Positions 1 to 9,501 are shown, counted from the first letter of the stretch. The stretch is 64,000 nucleotides of DNA from Paenisporosarcina quisquiliarum (GCF_027563315.1 NZ_JAMKBJ010000010.1:1-64000), one strand, 5' to 3'. Made by a program: numbers and translations. Notes: generated by a model from the letters alone, not told the origin.

Positions 1-150
1 TGGAAGTTTAAATTATCTTTCACCTTGCCAGTTTTTAAGACGTTTTCAAGAAAATAATGGCCATTCACAAAAGATTAGTCTTTAATTTTTAAAGATGGTG
101 TCTAAATAGAGGGGGCCAAACCGTGAATAAGCATCTTAGAGGTTATCGTA

Positions 151-205
151 AAAAAAAAACCCATTACAAACTCAAATCAGAATAGATTTGAACATGTAAT
201 GGGTC
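151..205 (-). terminator. Terminator of the sulP-uspA unit
   Basis: A long hairpin has outer arms CCCATTACA and TGTAATGGG and a nested inner stem TTCAAATC/GATTTGA. On the minus strand it is followed by a run of nine T, just downstream of the universal stress protein stop. Positions 1-150 hold no gene that I can support. Confidence 0.85.
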
Positions 206-212
206 TTTTATG

Positions 213-632
213 TTATTTCACAACAAGAACAGGACATTCCACACGTTTAACTACCTTGTGACTGACGCTCCCGAGTACCATTTCTTGTAAAGAATTTAAC
301 CCGCGACTTCCAATAACCAGAAGTTCATAGTTTTGCTTATTAGCAAATTCAACGATTGCCGGTCCTGGAACACCATGAAGGATTTCCACACGATAATTGA
401 TGTTTGCGTTTTTCAATAACTCTTCAACCGGTAGCAACTTTTTCCTGCGTTTCATATCCAATTCCACAGAACTGCCACTGTGGAGGACATCACTTTTCGC
501 TTGTGAATAATCTGCCACTAAAACAACAGTTACAATCGCTTTAGGATTTAACGAAGCAATTTTAATAACTTCCCCTGTGGCACGAACAGAGTGGTTGGAC
601 CCGTCTGCGGCTAATAAGATTTTTTGATACAC
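213..632 (-). CDS. Universal stress protein, UspA family
   Basis: This is a single-domain Usp protein of 139 residues, a usual length for the family. The nucleotide-binding signature G-2x-G-9x-G-S is seen at residues 108-122 (GSRG, then GS), which places it in the ATP-binding branch. The N-terminal beta strand with the D10-G-S motif is also typical. The start is GTG, with GAAGGGG about 11 bases upstream. It lies 23 bases after the SulP transporter on the same strand, so the two are probably co-transcribed. Usp proteins bind ATP and aid stress survival. A link to anion transport is an inference from position only. Confidence 0.9.
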   Translation of the reverse strand: MYQKILLAADGSNHSVRATGEVIKIASLNPKAIVTVVLVADYSQAKSDVLHSGSSVELDMKRRKKLLPVEELLKNANINYRVEILHGVPGPAIVEFANKQNYELLVIGSRGLNSLQEMVLGSVSHKVVKRVECPVLVVK

Positions 633-655
633 CCTACATACACCCCTTCTTTTGA

Positions 656-2119
656 TTAATGCGCGGACATCTTAGCGTCTTTATTGTTATAAATGGCCAA
701 CTTATCAACAAGTTGTTGACTAGTAGCATTTAAACCTACCAAAGTTACGTCATTATTGTTCTCATAATATTTTAATACGACCTTATCTATGGCTCCTACA
801 CCTGAGTCGTCCCATACATGTGTCTGAGAGAAATCGATGACAATCTTTTCATTTTCAACCGTGAAATCAAAAGCTTCCAAGAAACTTTCTACGGATGCAA
901 AGAATAATTGCCCTTCAACAGTGAAAATTGAAGACTCGTTCATCACTTCTTTTGTGACTGTTACTGTAGAAATTTTCGCTACAAAGAAAATAGCGCTTAA
1001 TACAACACCCGCAATCACGCCTTTTGAAAGATCATGTGTGAACACGACAATTAACACTGTTACAACCATAACCACAGAGTCAGTGATTGGCGCTTTTTTC
1101 AAATAACTAAATGAAGACCAATCGAATGTTCCGATAGATACCATAATCATGATACCAACAAGTACGGGCATAGGAATCTGAACGACTAAATCTCCTAAAA
1201 CAATAATCAGGAACATGAGGAACAGTCCTGCTATTAACGTTGATAAACGTCCACGACCTCCGGATTTCACATTGATAACGGATTGTCCGATCATGGCACA
1301 ACCTGCCATCCCACCAAAGAATCCATTGATGAAGTTCGCAATCCCTTGACCACGGGATTCCTTATTTTTATTACTATCCGTTCCAGTCATATCATCTACA
1401 ATGGTTGCGGTTAATAGTGTTTCGAGTAAACCGACAATTGCCAACGCCAATGAATATGGGAAGATAATCATTAATGTTTCAAGTGTAAAAGGTACATTTG
1501 GAATGAAGAATGACGGTAGTGCCTGCGAAATCGCGCCTAAATCTCCCACCGTTCTTAAGTCAAAGTTTGTAAATATAGCAAGTGCCGTTAATAGAACAAT
1601 TGCAATTAACGGTGCCGGAATGGACTTTAAAAACCTCGGAAGAATGTAAACAATCAACAAAGTAATCGCTACAAACACATAAGTCATGGTAGAAATCCCT
1701 AAAAAATGCGGAACTTGCGCCATAAAAATTAATATCGCTAATGCATTTACGAAACCGATCATGACTGCACGAGGAATAAATTTCATCACTTTTGCTATTT
1801 TAAAGATCCCAAATAGGATTTGAATAATCCCTGTTAAAATTGTTGCTGCAAGTAAATACTCGACCCCATAATCTTTAACTAATGGAACCATCAACAAAGC
1901 CATTGCCCCTGTGGCAGCTGAAATCATGCCTGGACGCCCGCCAACAAAAGCGATAATGACTGCGATACTAAAAGAAGCGTATAGCCCAACCATTGGATTG
2001 ACCCCTGCTATTATGGAAAAAGCAATGGCTTCAGGAATAAGTGCCAACGCAACTACTATGCCGGCCAAAACATCCGCACGAATGTTTGAAAACCATTCTA
2101 ATTTTATTCTTTCTAACAC
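656..2119 (-). CDS. SulP-family anion permease with STAS domain
   Basis: This is an integral membrane transporter of 487 residues. Roughly residues 1-385 carry the many hydrophobic helices of the SulP/SLC26 core, starting with the typical [20 protein letters not shown] segment. Residues about 390-487 form a cytoplasmic STAS domain containing DDSG near its end. SulP proteins move sulfate, bicarbonate or other anions, and the substrate cannot be read from the sequence. The start is GTG, with GAGGTGATT in front. The downstream universal stress protein gene follows within 23 bases, so the pair likely forms one operon closed by the hairpin near position 200. Confidence 0.92.
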   Translation of the reverse strand: MLERIKLEWFSNIRADVLAGIVVALALIPEAIAFSIIAGVNPMVGLYASFSIAVIIAFVGGRPGMISAATGAMALLMVPLVKDYGVEYLLAATILTGIIQILFGIFKIAKVMKFIPRAVMIGFVNALAILIFMAQVPHFLGISTMTYVFVAITLLIVYILPRFLKSIPAPLIAIVLLTALAIFTNFDLRTVGDLGAISQALPSFFIPNVPFTLETLMIIFPYSLALAIVGLLETLLTATIVDDMTGTDSNKNKESRGQGIANFINGFFGGMAGCAMIGQSVINVKSGGRGRLSTLIAGLFLMFLIIVLGDLVVQIPMPVLVGIMIMVSIGTFDWSSFSYLKKAPITDSVVMVVTVLIVVFTHDLSKGVIAGVVLSAIFFVAKISTVTVTKEVMNESSIFTVEGQLFFASVESFLEAFDFTVENEKIVIDFSQTHVWDDSGVGAIDKVVLKYYENNNDVTLVGLNATSQQLVDKLAIYNNKDAKMSAH

Positions 2120-2294
2120 TTTTTAATCACCTCAATGAAATAATTTTTTGACTTTTAACTCTCATAAAAGTCACGAGTTAAATCCACGAGATGTAGTGTA
2201 TCATTTATTTTCCCAAAAAGGAACCATTTTAAAACAAAATTCGAGTTTTTTATGGTAAACTAAACAGGAACCTTGTGAAAAAAGGAGCAAATTT

Positions 2295-2837
2295 ATGAAC
2301 TACGGATATGTGAGACCTACCCACGATGATTCAGATGCAACCATTCAAATTCAAAGATTATCTAGTATAGAAGGAATACAAATTGTTAAAGAAAAGCATG
2401 ATTCCGCTAAGAAGAGAATTGCTTTAGACCAATTGATCCAAACCCTTCAACCAGGTGATCGAATCTTTGTTTTCAAACTATATAACTTAGCCGATTCCAG
2501 TCGGCACTTAATTGAATTATTGGATGAAGTGGAACAAAAAGGCGCTTCCATACTCTCGATCATCGAGAATATCGATACAAATAAAAAAGAGGGTTATTCT
2601 TTCAATTCCATCGTAAGACATCTCGTACAGTTTCAAAGTGATGTCATCAGTGAAAAGACGAAAAGTGGTTTGAATGAGGCTCAAAAAAAGGGCAATACAG
2701 CCGGACGCCCGAGAAAACCAGATGCAAATGTACAAAAAGCCATCCTCATGCATGAAAGCAAAAAGTATACTCTATCAGAAATTAAGGAAGCAACAGGCAT
2801 CAGCAAATCTACTTTGTACAGAAATTTGGAGAATTAA
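2295..2837 (+). CDS. Serine-resolvase-like DNA-binding protein, active site degenerate
   Basis: This 180-residue protein aligns by eye over its whole length with small serine resolvases. It has an N-terminal catalytic fold, a long E-helix region (around residues 95-125), a GRPRKPD hinge and a C-terminal helix-turn-helix (YTLSEIKEATGISKSTLYRN). The catalytic part is altered. The usual RVS near the N terminus is RPT, so the nucleophilic serine is replaced by threonine, and the DRLGR-type arginine pair is replaced in KLYNLADS. The HTH looks intact. I infer a DNA-binding regulator or an inactive relic rather than an active recombinase. AAAGGAG lies 8 bases before the ATG. No inverted repeats or mobile-element partners flank it. 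Confidence 0.8.
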   Translation: MNYGYVRPTHDDSDATIQIQRLSSIEGIQIVKEKHDSAKKRIALDQLIQTLQPGDRIFVFKLYNLADSSRHLIELLDEVEQKGASILSIIENIDTNKKEGYSFNSIVRHLVQFQSDVISEKTKSGLNEAQKKGNTAGRPRKPDANVQKAILMHESKKYTLSEIKEATGISKSTLYRNLEN

Positions 2838-2845
2838 AACCCACC

Positions 2846-2885
2846 AAAAAGTCGCTAATCCATTTATAGGATTAGCGACTTTTCT
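2846..2885. terminator. Bidirectional terminator
   Basis: The inverted repeat AAAAGTCGCTAATCC / GGATTAGCGACTTTT has a 7-base loop. It separates the convergent resolvase-like and DegV genes. Confidence 0.85.
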
Positions 2886-2899
2886 TGTACGATCTATTC

Positions 2900-3742
2900 T
2901 TATTCCCCTAGCCAAGCAAGACCGATTGTTCCTCTTCCCGTATGAGTACCAGGTACTGGGCTAAATTCTGTAATAGAAAAAACAATTTGAGGATATTGTG
3001 TTTGTAGTTCATTTTTCCATTGAGTTGCTTCTTTCAAGTTGTCAGCGTGGAGGACGGTCACTTCTTTCACGTGATTTTTCTCTGCTTCCAAGTAGTCTGC
3101 CATTTTTGCGATGGCACGTTTATGACTACGTACTTTATCGGATAGCATTGCACGGCCTTCGTGGAACTTCATGACAACCTTCATATTCAATAACGTTGCA
3201 AAAACAGCTTGTGTACCCGTTACGCGTCCACCTTTGTGAAGTTGTTCCAGACTTCCTGGCGTCAAGAACAGTCGGCCTTTTGCAGGCAACGTCTTGATTT
3301 CAGCAACAATCTCTTCAAATGTTTTTCCTTGTTTCTCTAAAGCCACAGCGCGCTCCACCATTTTCCCAAGTGGAAACGATCCAATCTGGGAATCTAGAAC
3401 AAACGCGTCAACACCCACTTCTTTTGTAGCCGAGACTGCGCCACTATAGGCACCAGTCAATGCGCCTGTCGCATGAATGGCAATAACGTGCTTATATTTG
3501 TTTTTAATTTCGTTAAACAGCTCCAGCATTTCACCTGGTGACGGTTGTGATGTTTTTGGCAATTCCTTAGCAGATGCCAACTTCTTATAAAAGTCAGTTG
3601 AACTGATATCTACATTTTCTTTGTAAGCGGTTTCGCCAAAGATGACAAATAACGGGACCACATGGATATTATGCTTTTCTATAAATTCTGGTGACAGGGT
3701 TGCAGTTGAATCCGTTACCCATGCAATATTAGATTGGTTCAT
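2900..3742 (-). CDS. DegV family fatty-acid-binding protein
   Basis: This is a cytoplasmic DegV/EDD-fold protein of 280 residues. It opens with AWVTDSTATLSPEF, the family's DSTAxL hallmark, and carries TSQPSPGEMLELF (loop that contacts the fatty acid) and the HATGALTGAYSGA region. DegV proteins bind fatty acids, and FakB-type members present them to the FakA kinase. No FakA is in the window. I place the start at the ATG that gives MNQSNIAW, because AAAGGAG lies 8 bases upstream of it. An upstream in-frame start lacks this spacing. The gene is monocistronic by position. Confidence 0.88.
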   Translation of the reverse strand: MNQSNIAWVTDSTATLSPEFIEKHNIHVVPLFVIFGETAYKENVDISSTDFYKKLASAKELPKTSQPSPGEMLELFNEIKNKYKHVIAIHATGALTGAYSGAVSATKEVGVDAFVLDSQIGSFPLGKMVERAVALEKQGKTFEEIVAEIKTLPAKGRLFLTPGSLEQLHKGGRVTGTQAVFATLLNMKVVMKFHEGRAMLSDKVRSHKRAIAKMADYLEAEKNHVKEVTVLHADNLKEATQWKNELQTQYPQIVFSITEFSPVPGTHTGRGTIGLAWLGE

Positions 3743-3960
3743 GACCATAGCTCCTTTAAGTAACAATCGATTAAATTATTTTAAGAATCAAGAAATCCCT
3801 CTACAGATTTCTTTGAATTTATAAGTATGGAAAGAATCACTGCTTTTGACTAGGGTTATGTATCATGAGTGTGATATGACAAATGTCATGTTTACGGGGA
3901 AATATTAAAGATTGTCATCAACTGTACATAATCCTCTCTTCAATTATTCCTTTAAATAGA

Positions 3961-3996
3961 AAAATCCAAACCAGGACTGCCCCGATTTGGATTTTT
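3961..3996 (-). terminator. Terminator of the 58-aa gene
   Basis: The arms AAATCCAAA and TTTGGATTT form a hairpin followed by TTTTTC on the minus strand, just after the small gene at 4015-4191. Confidence 0.65.
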
Positions 3997-4014
3997 ACAC
4001 TGCCCAATGGCAGC

Positions 4015-4191
4015 TTATGAAAGTTCCTGATATTTTGCTTGAAACTTACCTTCTACTACTTCAGTATGGTACATCGCTTTAAGAGCATAATCTTTTTCAA
4101 GCTCATGTTCTTTCATAATTTGCTTCAAACGCACCTTTAGTTCCTCGTTTTCTTTTACGAGTTGCTTCATCTTCGATTTAACGAATTTCAT
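4015..4191 (-). CDS. Small charged helical protein (58 aa), unknown function
   Basis: This short reading frame encodes 58 residues starting MKFVKSKMKQLVKENEELK. It is rich in Lys and Glu with a heptad-like spacing of hydrophobic residues (QLVKENEELKVRLKQIM), so a short coiled coil is likely. A good GGAGG lies 10 bases before the ATG, and a hairpin terminator follows the stop. I do not recognise the family. The good ribosome site and own terminator argue that it is real. It sits alone between the DegV gene and the 5-oxoproline operon. Confidence 0.6.
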   Translation of the reverse strand: MKFVKSKMKQLVKENEELKVRLKQIMKEHELEKDYALKAMYHTEVVEGKFQAKYQELS

Positions 4192-4258
4192 ATAAAGGGC
4201 CTCCTTTTCAATTTGTTTTGATCACGTCCAATTGACCTTGTATTGCTTATACTAGCAC

Positions 4259-4296
4259 AAAAAAGTACCTCTCAGTCATAAACCAAGAGATACTTC
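4259..4296 (-). terminator. Terminator of the pxp operon
   Basis: The imperfect hairpin AAGTATCTCT / AGAGGTACTT is followed by six T on the minus strand, downstream of the YcsI-type gene. Confidence 0.7.
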
Positions 4297-4331
4297 AGAA
4301 ATTGTGTATGTTTAAATAAACGCAGCTTGAG

Positions 4332-5105
4332 TTAAATCACGCTCATATGTTCACTTTTTAAATCCGTGATGAACATATGACCTGGTGCATGTGTGATCAT
4401 CAATGGCGGTTTCATATGCATGGCAATCGCTTGAGGTGTCACACCGCATGCCCAAAACACAGGTACTTCACCTTCTTTGATTGTCACTGCATCACCAAAA
4501 TCAGGCTGATGAATATTCTGGATGCCAATCGATTCAGGGTTTCCGATATGAACGGGTGCTCCGTGAACAGATGGGAAACGACTCGTTACTTGAACCGCCC
4601 GTATGACATCCGCTTCTTTCATCGGCCGCATACTGACGACTGTCGGTCCTGCAAACTTGCCAGCAGGTGAAGTTTCAATAGACGTTTTATACATGGGGAC
4701 ATTGACGCCTTCTTCATTGTGCCTCATTGGAATGCCGTTTTTAATCAATGCATCTTCGAATGTGAAGCTACAGCCAATTAGGAAGCCGACCATATCGTCT
4801 GTCCAATACGCTGTAATATCTGTAGGTTCCTCCACAACTTGACCATCGCGATAAATGCGGTATTTTGGCAAATCTGTACGCAAATCTGCTTGAGGTGCAG
4901 ACATTTTCGGAATATAAGAACCGGCATCTGTCACATCAATGAGTGGACAGGATTTAGGATTTCTTTGACAGAACAGCAGGAAATCAAATGCCAAATCCTT
5001 AGGCAATATCACCAAATTCGCTTGAATGTATTCTTCACACAAACCAGAAGTTGGCGAAGAAAACTCACCACTGCGCATCTTTTCTCTGACTTCAGACGGT
5101 GTCAT
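4332..5105 (-). CDS. YcsI-type putative hydro-lyase (DUF1445)
   Basis: This protein of about 258 residues belongs to the YcsI/DUF1445 family, annotated as putative hydro-lyases and related to D-glutamate cyclase. Visible family features are the N-terminal TPSEVREKMRSGEF segment, GFLIGCSFTFEDAL in the middle, and VFWACGVTPQAIAM followed by HAPGHMFITD near the C terminus. It is the last gene of the 5-oxoproline operon, as ycsI accompanies pxp genes in Bacillus subtilis. A role in pyroglutamate or glutamate chemistry is therefore plausible but unproven. The start is uncertain by one codon. A TTG directly precedes the ATG used here and has slightly better spacing from AAAGGGG. Confidence 0.85.
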   Translation of the reverse strand: MTPSEVREKMRSGEFSSPTSGLCEEYIQANLVILPKDLAFDFLLFCQRNPKSCPLIDVTDAGSYIPKMSAPQADLRTDLPKYRIYRDGQVVEEPTDITAYWTDDMVGFLIGCSFTFEDALIKNGIPMRHNEEGVNVPMYKTSIETSPAGKFAGPTVVSMRPMKEADVIRAVQVTSRFPSVHGAPVHIGNPESIGIQNIHQPDFGDAVTIKEGEVPVFWACGVTPQAIAMHMKPPLMITHAPGHMFITDLKSEHMSVI

Positions 5106-5140
5106 CAAGATAAGAACCCCTTTCCTCTGATAAAAACCCT

Positions 5141-6346
5141 CTATTTAAACAATTGAGGAATGCCTTCAATTAAGGTATACACGCCCATGATCGACATGGC
5201 GATTACAATCAGAATGCCAAAAATCGTCATCCACATTGGATGTTTGTAGTCCCCGACAATTTTCGTTTTATATGCCGCAATGAGCATAACGCCTAGTGCA
5301 ATCGGTAAAATCAAACCGTTTACTGACCCTACAAGCACAAGAATGCTGACTGGTCGACCGACGAATACAAAGACGATCGTCGAAATTGCAATAAACGAGA
5401 TAATGATTTTTTGATGATGCTTCTCTAACCATGGATGGAACGTACGAATAAATGAAACCGATGTATAAGCTGCACCAACTACTGATGTAACTGCGGCTGC
5501 CCACATCACGATCCCGAAAATCTTATAACCAAAGTTCCCAGCTGCCAGTTGGAACACAGACGCTGGTGGGTTTGCAGGATCCAGCTTCAACCCTTGAGAT
5601 ACAACACCCAGCACGGCAAGGAATAAGAAAATTCGCATCAAGGAAGCAATACCGATGGCAAAAATTGAACCGCGTGTAACTTCTGGTAACGCTTCCTGGC
5701 CTTTGACACCCGCGTCAATCAAGCGGTGTCCACCGGCAAAAGTGATATAGCCCCCAACAGTTCCCCCTACCAATGTAACAATCGCCAAAATATCAATTTT
5801 ATCTGGCACAAACGTTTTCACGACCGCTTCACCAACAGGTGGAGATGCAGTAAACATGACGTAAACGGTTAAACCAATCATGACAAAACCTAATATTTGC
5901 GCGAATTTATCCATCGCTTTACCCGCTTCTCGGACCATAAAAATACCAATTGCCAGAATCCCGCTTAAAATGGCTCCTGTCTGTGCAGAAATGCCAAATA
6001 ATACGTTTGTACCTAGCCCGGCACCCGCGATATTTCCGATGTTAAATGCAAGGCCGCCCATAACAATTAAGAGTGCAAGAAAATAACCAAGGCCTGGCAA
6101 TACATCGTTCGCAATATCTTGTGCTCGCTTTTCAGATACCGCAATGATTCGCCAAATGTTGAGCTGAGCACCGATATCAATAATAATGGAAATCAAAATA
6201 ACGAAACCGAAACTTGCTAAAAGTGATTCAGTAAAAACGGTCGTTTGTGTTAAAAAGCCTGGTCCGATAGCTGAAGTCGCCATCAAGAATGCAGCACCAA
6301 GCAACAAACTACGATTGGTGTTTTTTAAATTATTTTCCTTTTTCAT
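5141..6346 (-). CDS. NRAMP-related membrane transporter, YcsG-like
   Basis: This is a 401-residue polytopic membrane protein with about eleven hydrophobic segments and overall similarity to the NRAMP/LeuT fold. The metal-ligand motifs of true NRAMP proteins are absent. Helix 1 carries IGPGFLTQTT where DPGN is expected, and the helix 6 region reads GGYITFAGGHRLID without an MPH motif. The gene sits between pxpA and the YcsI-type gene, as ycsG does in B. subtilis. I infer that the substrate is not a divalent metal but perhaps 5-oxoproline or a related acid. The start is an ATG 18 bases after the pxpA stop. Confidence 0.85.
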   Translation of the reverse strand: MKKENNLKNTNRSLLLGAAFLMATSAIGPGFLTQTTVFTESLLASFGFVILISIIIDIGAQLNIWRIIAVSEKRAQDIANDVLPGLGYFLALLIVMGGLAFNIGNIAGAGLGTNVLFGISAQTGAILSGILAIGIFMVREAGKAMDKFAQILGFVMIGLTVYVMFTASPPVGEAVVKTFVPDKIDILAIVTLVGGTVGGYITFAGGHRLIDAGVKGQEALPEVTRGSIFAIGIASLMRIFLFLAVLGVVSQGLKLDPANPPASVFQLAAGNFGYKIFGIVMWAAAVTSVVGAAYTSVSFIRTFHPWLEKHHQKIIISFIAISTIVFVFVGRPVSILVLVGSVNGLILPIALGVMLIAAYKTKIVGDYKHPMWMTIFGILIVIAMSIMGVYTLIEGIPQLFK

Positions 6347-6364
6347 ATAGTGCCCCTTTGTGAT

Positions 6365-7135
6365 TTATTTGAACTCTGAAATTTTCCGGATATCAATTTC
6401 AGATGTCTTCAACGTTTGAGAAATCCGCCTTGCGAAATCGAGTGCATGAACACCGTCTCCGTGAATACAAACGGTATCAGCCTGGATGGTTACTTCTTTT
6501 CCATCGGCACTTGTAACCATGCCTTCTTTAACCATTCGCACAACTTGACCAATCGCTGCATCAGTATCCGTAATGAGCGCATTCGCCTCTTTTCGGCTCG
6601 TCAATGTTCCATCAGCTTGATAAGTACGATCGGAGAATACTTCATTGGCCGTGCGTAAACCAATTTTCTCTCCCGCTTTGACAATTTCACTGCCGGATAA
6701 ACCGAACAGAACTAACTCAGGATTCACTGCATACACGGCTTCAGCAATTGCTTCAGATAATGCTGCATCTGTTGCTGCCATATTGAACAAAGCTCCGTGA
6801 GGCTTGACGTGTTGCATCACGCCTCCTTCGGATTTCACAAAACCGTATAACGCTCCAATTTGATAGACCACGAGTTCGTATGCTTCTTGAGGAGACACAA
6901 ACATATTCCTTCTACCGAATCCCGTTAAATCCTGAAATCCGGGATGCGCGCCGATGCCCACGCCTTTTTCAAGAGCGAGTTTGACCGTTTTGCGCATCGT
7001 GGAAGGGTCGCCTGCATGAAATCCACACGCAATATTGGCCGATGTCACGAAATCTAAAATCTCTTCATCGTTCCCCATTTTGTAAGCGCCAAAACTCTCG
7101 CCCATGTCACAATTTAAATCGACTTGATACTTCAT
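6365..7135 (-). CDS. 5-oxoprolinase subunit A (LamB/YcsF family)
   Basis: PxpA acts with PxpB and PxpC in the ATP-dependent opening of 5-oxoproline (pyroglutamate) to glutamate. The 256-residue length is normal. Family motifs are plain: [11 protein letters not shown] (residues 6-16), [37 protein letters not shown] and [12 protein letters not shown]. The ATG is preceded by AAGGAGG, which lies over the end of pxpC, indicating tight co-transcription. It is the third gene of a five-gene operon. No regulator of the KipR type is present next to it. Confidence 0.95.
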   Translation of the reverse strand: MKYQVDLNCDMGESFGAYKMGNDEEILDFVTSANIACGFHAGDPSTMRKTVKLALEKGVGIGAHPGFQDLTGFGRRNMFVSPQEAYELVVYQIGALYGFVKSEGGVMQHVKPHGALFNMAATDAALSEAIAEAVYAVNPELVLFGLSGSEIVKAGEKIGLRTANEVFSDRTYQADGTLTSRKEANALITDTDAAIGQVVRMVKEGMVTSADGKEVTIQADTVCIHGDGVHALDFARRISQTLKTSEIDIRKISEFK

Positions 7136-7137
7136 TT

Positions 7138-8148
7138 TCAGGATTCCTCCTTAAATTTAAGCGAAATGGATTTCGATAATTCATCGATTAATTTTCTCTG
7201 TTCAATCAACGCTCGCTGTGCTTCTTCCAGAGATATTTTTTCAAATCGAATCTTTTCCCCTGGCTTCAACTGGCTCACTTTCGGTAAATCTACCGTAACA
7301 ACTGTACCGATTTTCGGATATCCGCCGGTCGTCTGACGGTCAGCCATTAGGATAATCGGTTGTCCGTCAGGCGGGACTTGAATGGAACCAAAAGAAACCG
7401 CTTCCGACAATAATTCTTTCGGTTCTTTTAAAGTAAGTTCCGTTCCTTTCAAGCGATAACCCATCCGATCGGAATCTGATGTAATTTGATAGGATTGTTC
7501 CAGAAAATCTTTCTGGCTATTTTCATCGAATAAATAGGCTTGTCTTCCTTCGGTGACTCGCACCGTCGCTTCCTTTTCGTAAGTAGGTATTGCTTCAGAA
7601 TTCAACGTCCATTCCGCTTGCGCAAATGTAGTTTCATCCACATCTTTAGCGAGTCTATCGATAAAACCTTGCACATGTTGAGGAGCATCAGCAATCGGAA
7701 TAACGTCTCCTTTTTGCAAGGCTCTTCCGTTGAACCCTCCGATACTAGCTCTTAAGTAAGTGGACTGACTGCCCATCACTTCAGGTACATCAATTCCTCC
7801 GGCAATCGCCATATACGTTCGGCAACCGCAAACAGGCTTGCCAAAAGTTAGCTTGCTCCCTTTTCTCGCAAGAATCGGACGCCACATTTTTAGTTGTACT
7901 CCATCAATCGCTGGTGATAGATTCGCCCCAGTTAATGCAAATAAACAGTCAGCAAGAAACGTTATTTGTGGCCCCATCAATGTGATTTCAATTGTTGCTT
8001 TTGTCTCTTCATTACCAACCATTATGTTCGCCAGTCGATGTGCATATGGATCCATGACGCCACTTGCAATCACACCATATTTTTGAAAACCATTCCTGCC
8101 CAGGTCTTGAACAGTCGTTTGCAAACCTTCTTTATCAATCTGCAGCAT
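7138..8148 (-). CDS. 5-oxoprolinase subunit C (KipA-like)
   Basis: This is the carboxyltransferase-like subunit of the PxpABC 5-oxoprolinase, 336 residues here. Recognisable segments are [25 protein letters not shown] near the N terminus, [30 protein letters not shown], and near the end [17 protein letters not shown], all typical of the KipA family. I chose the ATG giving MLQIDKEG because GGGAGG lies about nine bases upstream. A longer form adds eight residues but lacks a site. Its first 14 bases overlap the end of pxpB, a sign of translational coupling. Confidence 0.93.
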   Translation of the reverse strand: MLQIDKEGLQTTVQDLGRNGFQKYGVIASGVMDPYAHRLANIMVGNEETKATIEITLMGPQITFLADCLFALTGANLSPAIDGVQLKMWRPILARKGSKLTFGKPVCGCRTYMAIAGGIDVPEVMGSQSTYLRASIGGFNGRALQKGDVIPIADAPQHVQGFIDRLAKDVDETTFAQAEWTLNSEAIPTYEKEATVRVTEGRQAYLFDENSQKDFLEQSYQITSDSDRMGYRLKGTELTLKEPKELLSEAVSFGSIQVPPDGQPIILMADRQTTGGYPKIGTVVTVDLPKVSQLKPGEKIRFEKISLEEAQRALIEQRKLIDELSKSISLKFKEES

Positions 8149-8833
8149 GAGTCTTCTCCTCCCATTCTGCATACTCCGTTTCTGTTATCGGTTTGAAGAC
8201 AATGAAGTCGCCTGCTTGCAGTAAGCTCGGGATGTCTTCATTTGGAAGGAAAAGATCCATCGGCGTCCGACCAATTAGTTGCCAGCCACCAGGTGTTTCA
8301 ATGGGATAAACGCCAGTCTGCATTCCTGCGATGCCAACAGAACGCTCAGGAATACGCAACCTTGGGGTCGAACGTCTTGGAGCTGCAATTTTTTCGGACA
8401 TGCCTCCAATAAACGGGAACCCTGGTGCAAATCCAATCATATTCACTTCGTAAGTACTTGAAGAATGAATGGCAATCACTTCTTCTACCGATAATTGATT
8501 ATGTGACGCTACGAACTCTAGATCCGGTCCATGTTCCCCGCCATAGCACACGGGTATCTCAATGGTGCGTTGCTCTACTGTTTCTGAAACGTTTTTCTCG
8601 AGTAAAATGTTTTTTAGTAAATTCTTCATATCTTCAAATTGATGATCAACAGTCACTTTATAAAAAACCGTAACGGTCGTAAAGGCTGGGATGACTTCTA
8701 CAACCGATTCAATTGATGCTTGTTCGATACGTTTGGTAATTGATCGTACCAGGCTGGTGCTTTCTTTTGTAATCTCTTGTCCAACCTCCAGGACAATGGC
8801 TTCGTCTCCAAGTGGTGAATAATTGATGTCCAT
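8135..8833 (-). CDS. 5-oxoprolinase subunit B (KipI-like)
   Basis: This is the first gene of the pxp operon. It encodes 232 residues from the ATG chosen (MDINYSPLGDEAIVLEVG), close to the usual KipI length. Motifs typical of the family include GDEAIVLEVG, IPVCYGGEHGPDLE, VNMIGFAPGFPFIGGM, TPRLRIPERSVGIAGMQTG and PGGWQLIGRTP. In B. subtilis KipI was first described as an inhibitor of the sporulation kinase KinA, and later work placed it in 5-oxoprolinase. An upstream in-frame start would add 21 residues that do not fit the family. No kipR-like regulator adjoins it. Confidence 0.93.
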   Translation of the reverse strand: MDINYSPLGDEAIVLEVGQEITKESTSLVRSITKRIEQASIESVVEVIPAFTTVTVFYKVTVDHQFEDMKNLLKNILLEKNVSETVEQRTIEIPVCYGGEHGPDLEFVASHNQLSVEEVIAIHSSSTYEVNMIGFAPGFPFIGGMSEKIAAPRRSTPRLRIPERSVGIAGMQTGVYPIETPGGWQLIGRTPMDLFLPNEDIPSLLQAGDFIVFKPITETEYAEWEEKTHAAD

Positions 8834-9048
8834 TTTTTCACTTCCAAACGTTTTCTGAAATATAGGATTATTATAAAGAAGATAATATTGGGACACAACC
8901 GTAAGTTAATAATCATGCAAATATCCTATTGGAAATACATATCTATTATTTTTTCATGGGAACATAGGATGAGATGTTTGAAGTTCTGCATTTGGGGAAT
9001 TAACTTACTACAACACTTTTCACTAAAATTAACAGGAGGCGTTTAACA

Positions 9049-9240
9049 ATGAAAAGAAATACTATGGCAATGGCAGCACTTGGACTTGGAGCGGCTTTCC
9101 TAATGCGAAACAAAGATTCTAGAGAAAAATTGAAAGGCCAAGTCAACGATTTCACGAAAAGTGGAAATGGCAAAGGCATGCTTGATCAAGTATTAAATTC
9201 CTTTGATAAGAAAAAGTCGACAACATCTACTACAATGTAA
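9049..9240 (+). CDS. Small membrane-anchored protein (63 aa), unknown
   Basis: The 63-residue product begins MKRNTMAMAALGLGAAFLM, a short hydrophobic segment after a basic start, and continues with a hydrophilic Lys/Asp/Ser-rich tail ending in Thr repeats. It vaguely resembles the small YrzQ-type proteins of Bacillales, but I cannot assign it firmly. AGGAGG lies 8 bases upstream of the ATG, and a strong hairpin terminator follows. It is a single-gene unit, convergent with the 58-residue gene at 9325-9501. Confidence 0.7.
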   Translation: MKRNTMAMAALGLGAAFLMRNKDSREKLKGQVNDFTKSGNGKGMLDQVLNSFDKKKSTTSTTM

Positions 9241-9275
9241 GTTTACTATTAACTTGTACTGTATGAATATTGTAT

Positions 9276-9326
9276 AAAAAGAGGCAAATCCAAAGTTGAA
9301 ACTCAACCTGGATTTGCCTCTTTTTT
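9276..9326. terminator. Bidirectional terminator
   Basis: AAAAAGAGGCAAATCCA pairs with TGGATTTGCCTCTTTTTT around an inner stem GTTGA/TCAAC. It serves both small convergent genes and overlaps the stop codon of the minus-strand one. Confidence 0.9.
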
Positions 9327-9501
9327 AATGAAAATTCTTATCGCCTTTTTTTTCGTCCTTTTTGGTAATGCCTTTAACGCCTTCTAGTCCACTCGCTTTA
9401 TCAGCTTTGTTGAACTCATCGTTATACAGCACTTCTTGCGTGGCGGACAAACCGTTATTTTCTTCAGACATTTGTTGATGTGGAGGTTTTCTCTCACTCA
9501 T
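9325..9501 (-). CDS. Small hydrophilic protein (58 aa), unknown
   Basis: This frame encodes MSERKPPHQQMSEENNGL and then a Lys/Asp/Glu-rich C terminus (GITKKDEKKGDKNFH). It has no hydrophobic segment and low sequence complexity, so it is probably an intrinsically disordered cytoplasmic peptide. GAGGAGAATGCAAAG precedes the ATG with good spacing. The stop lies within the bidirectional terminator. I do not recognise a family. A spore- or stress-associated role would be a guess. Confidence 0.6.
   Translation of the reverse strand: MSERKPPHQQMSEENNGLSATQEVLYNDEFNKADKASGLEGVKGITKKDEKKGDKNFH

Noticed and set aside
2295-2837. Mobile element or prophage suggested by a resolvase
   Set aside because: No transposase, flanking inverted repeats, target duplication or phage genes lie nearby, and the active site is degenerate.
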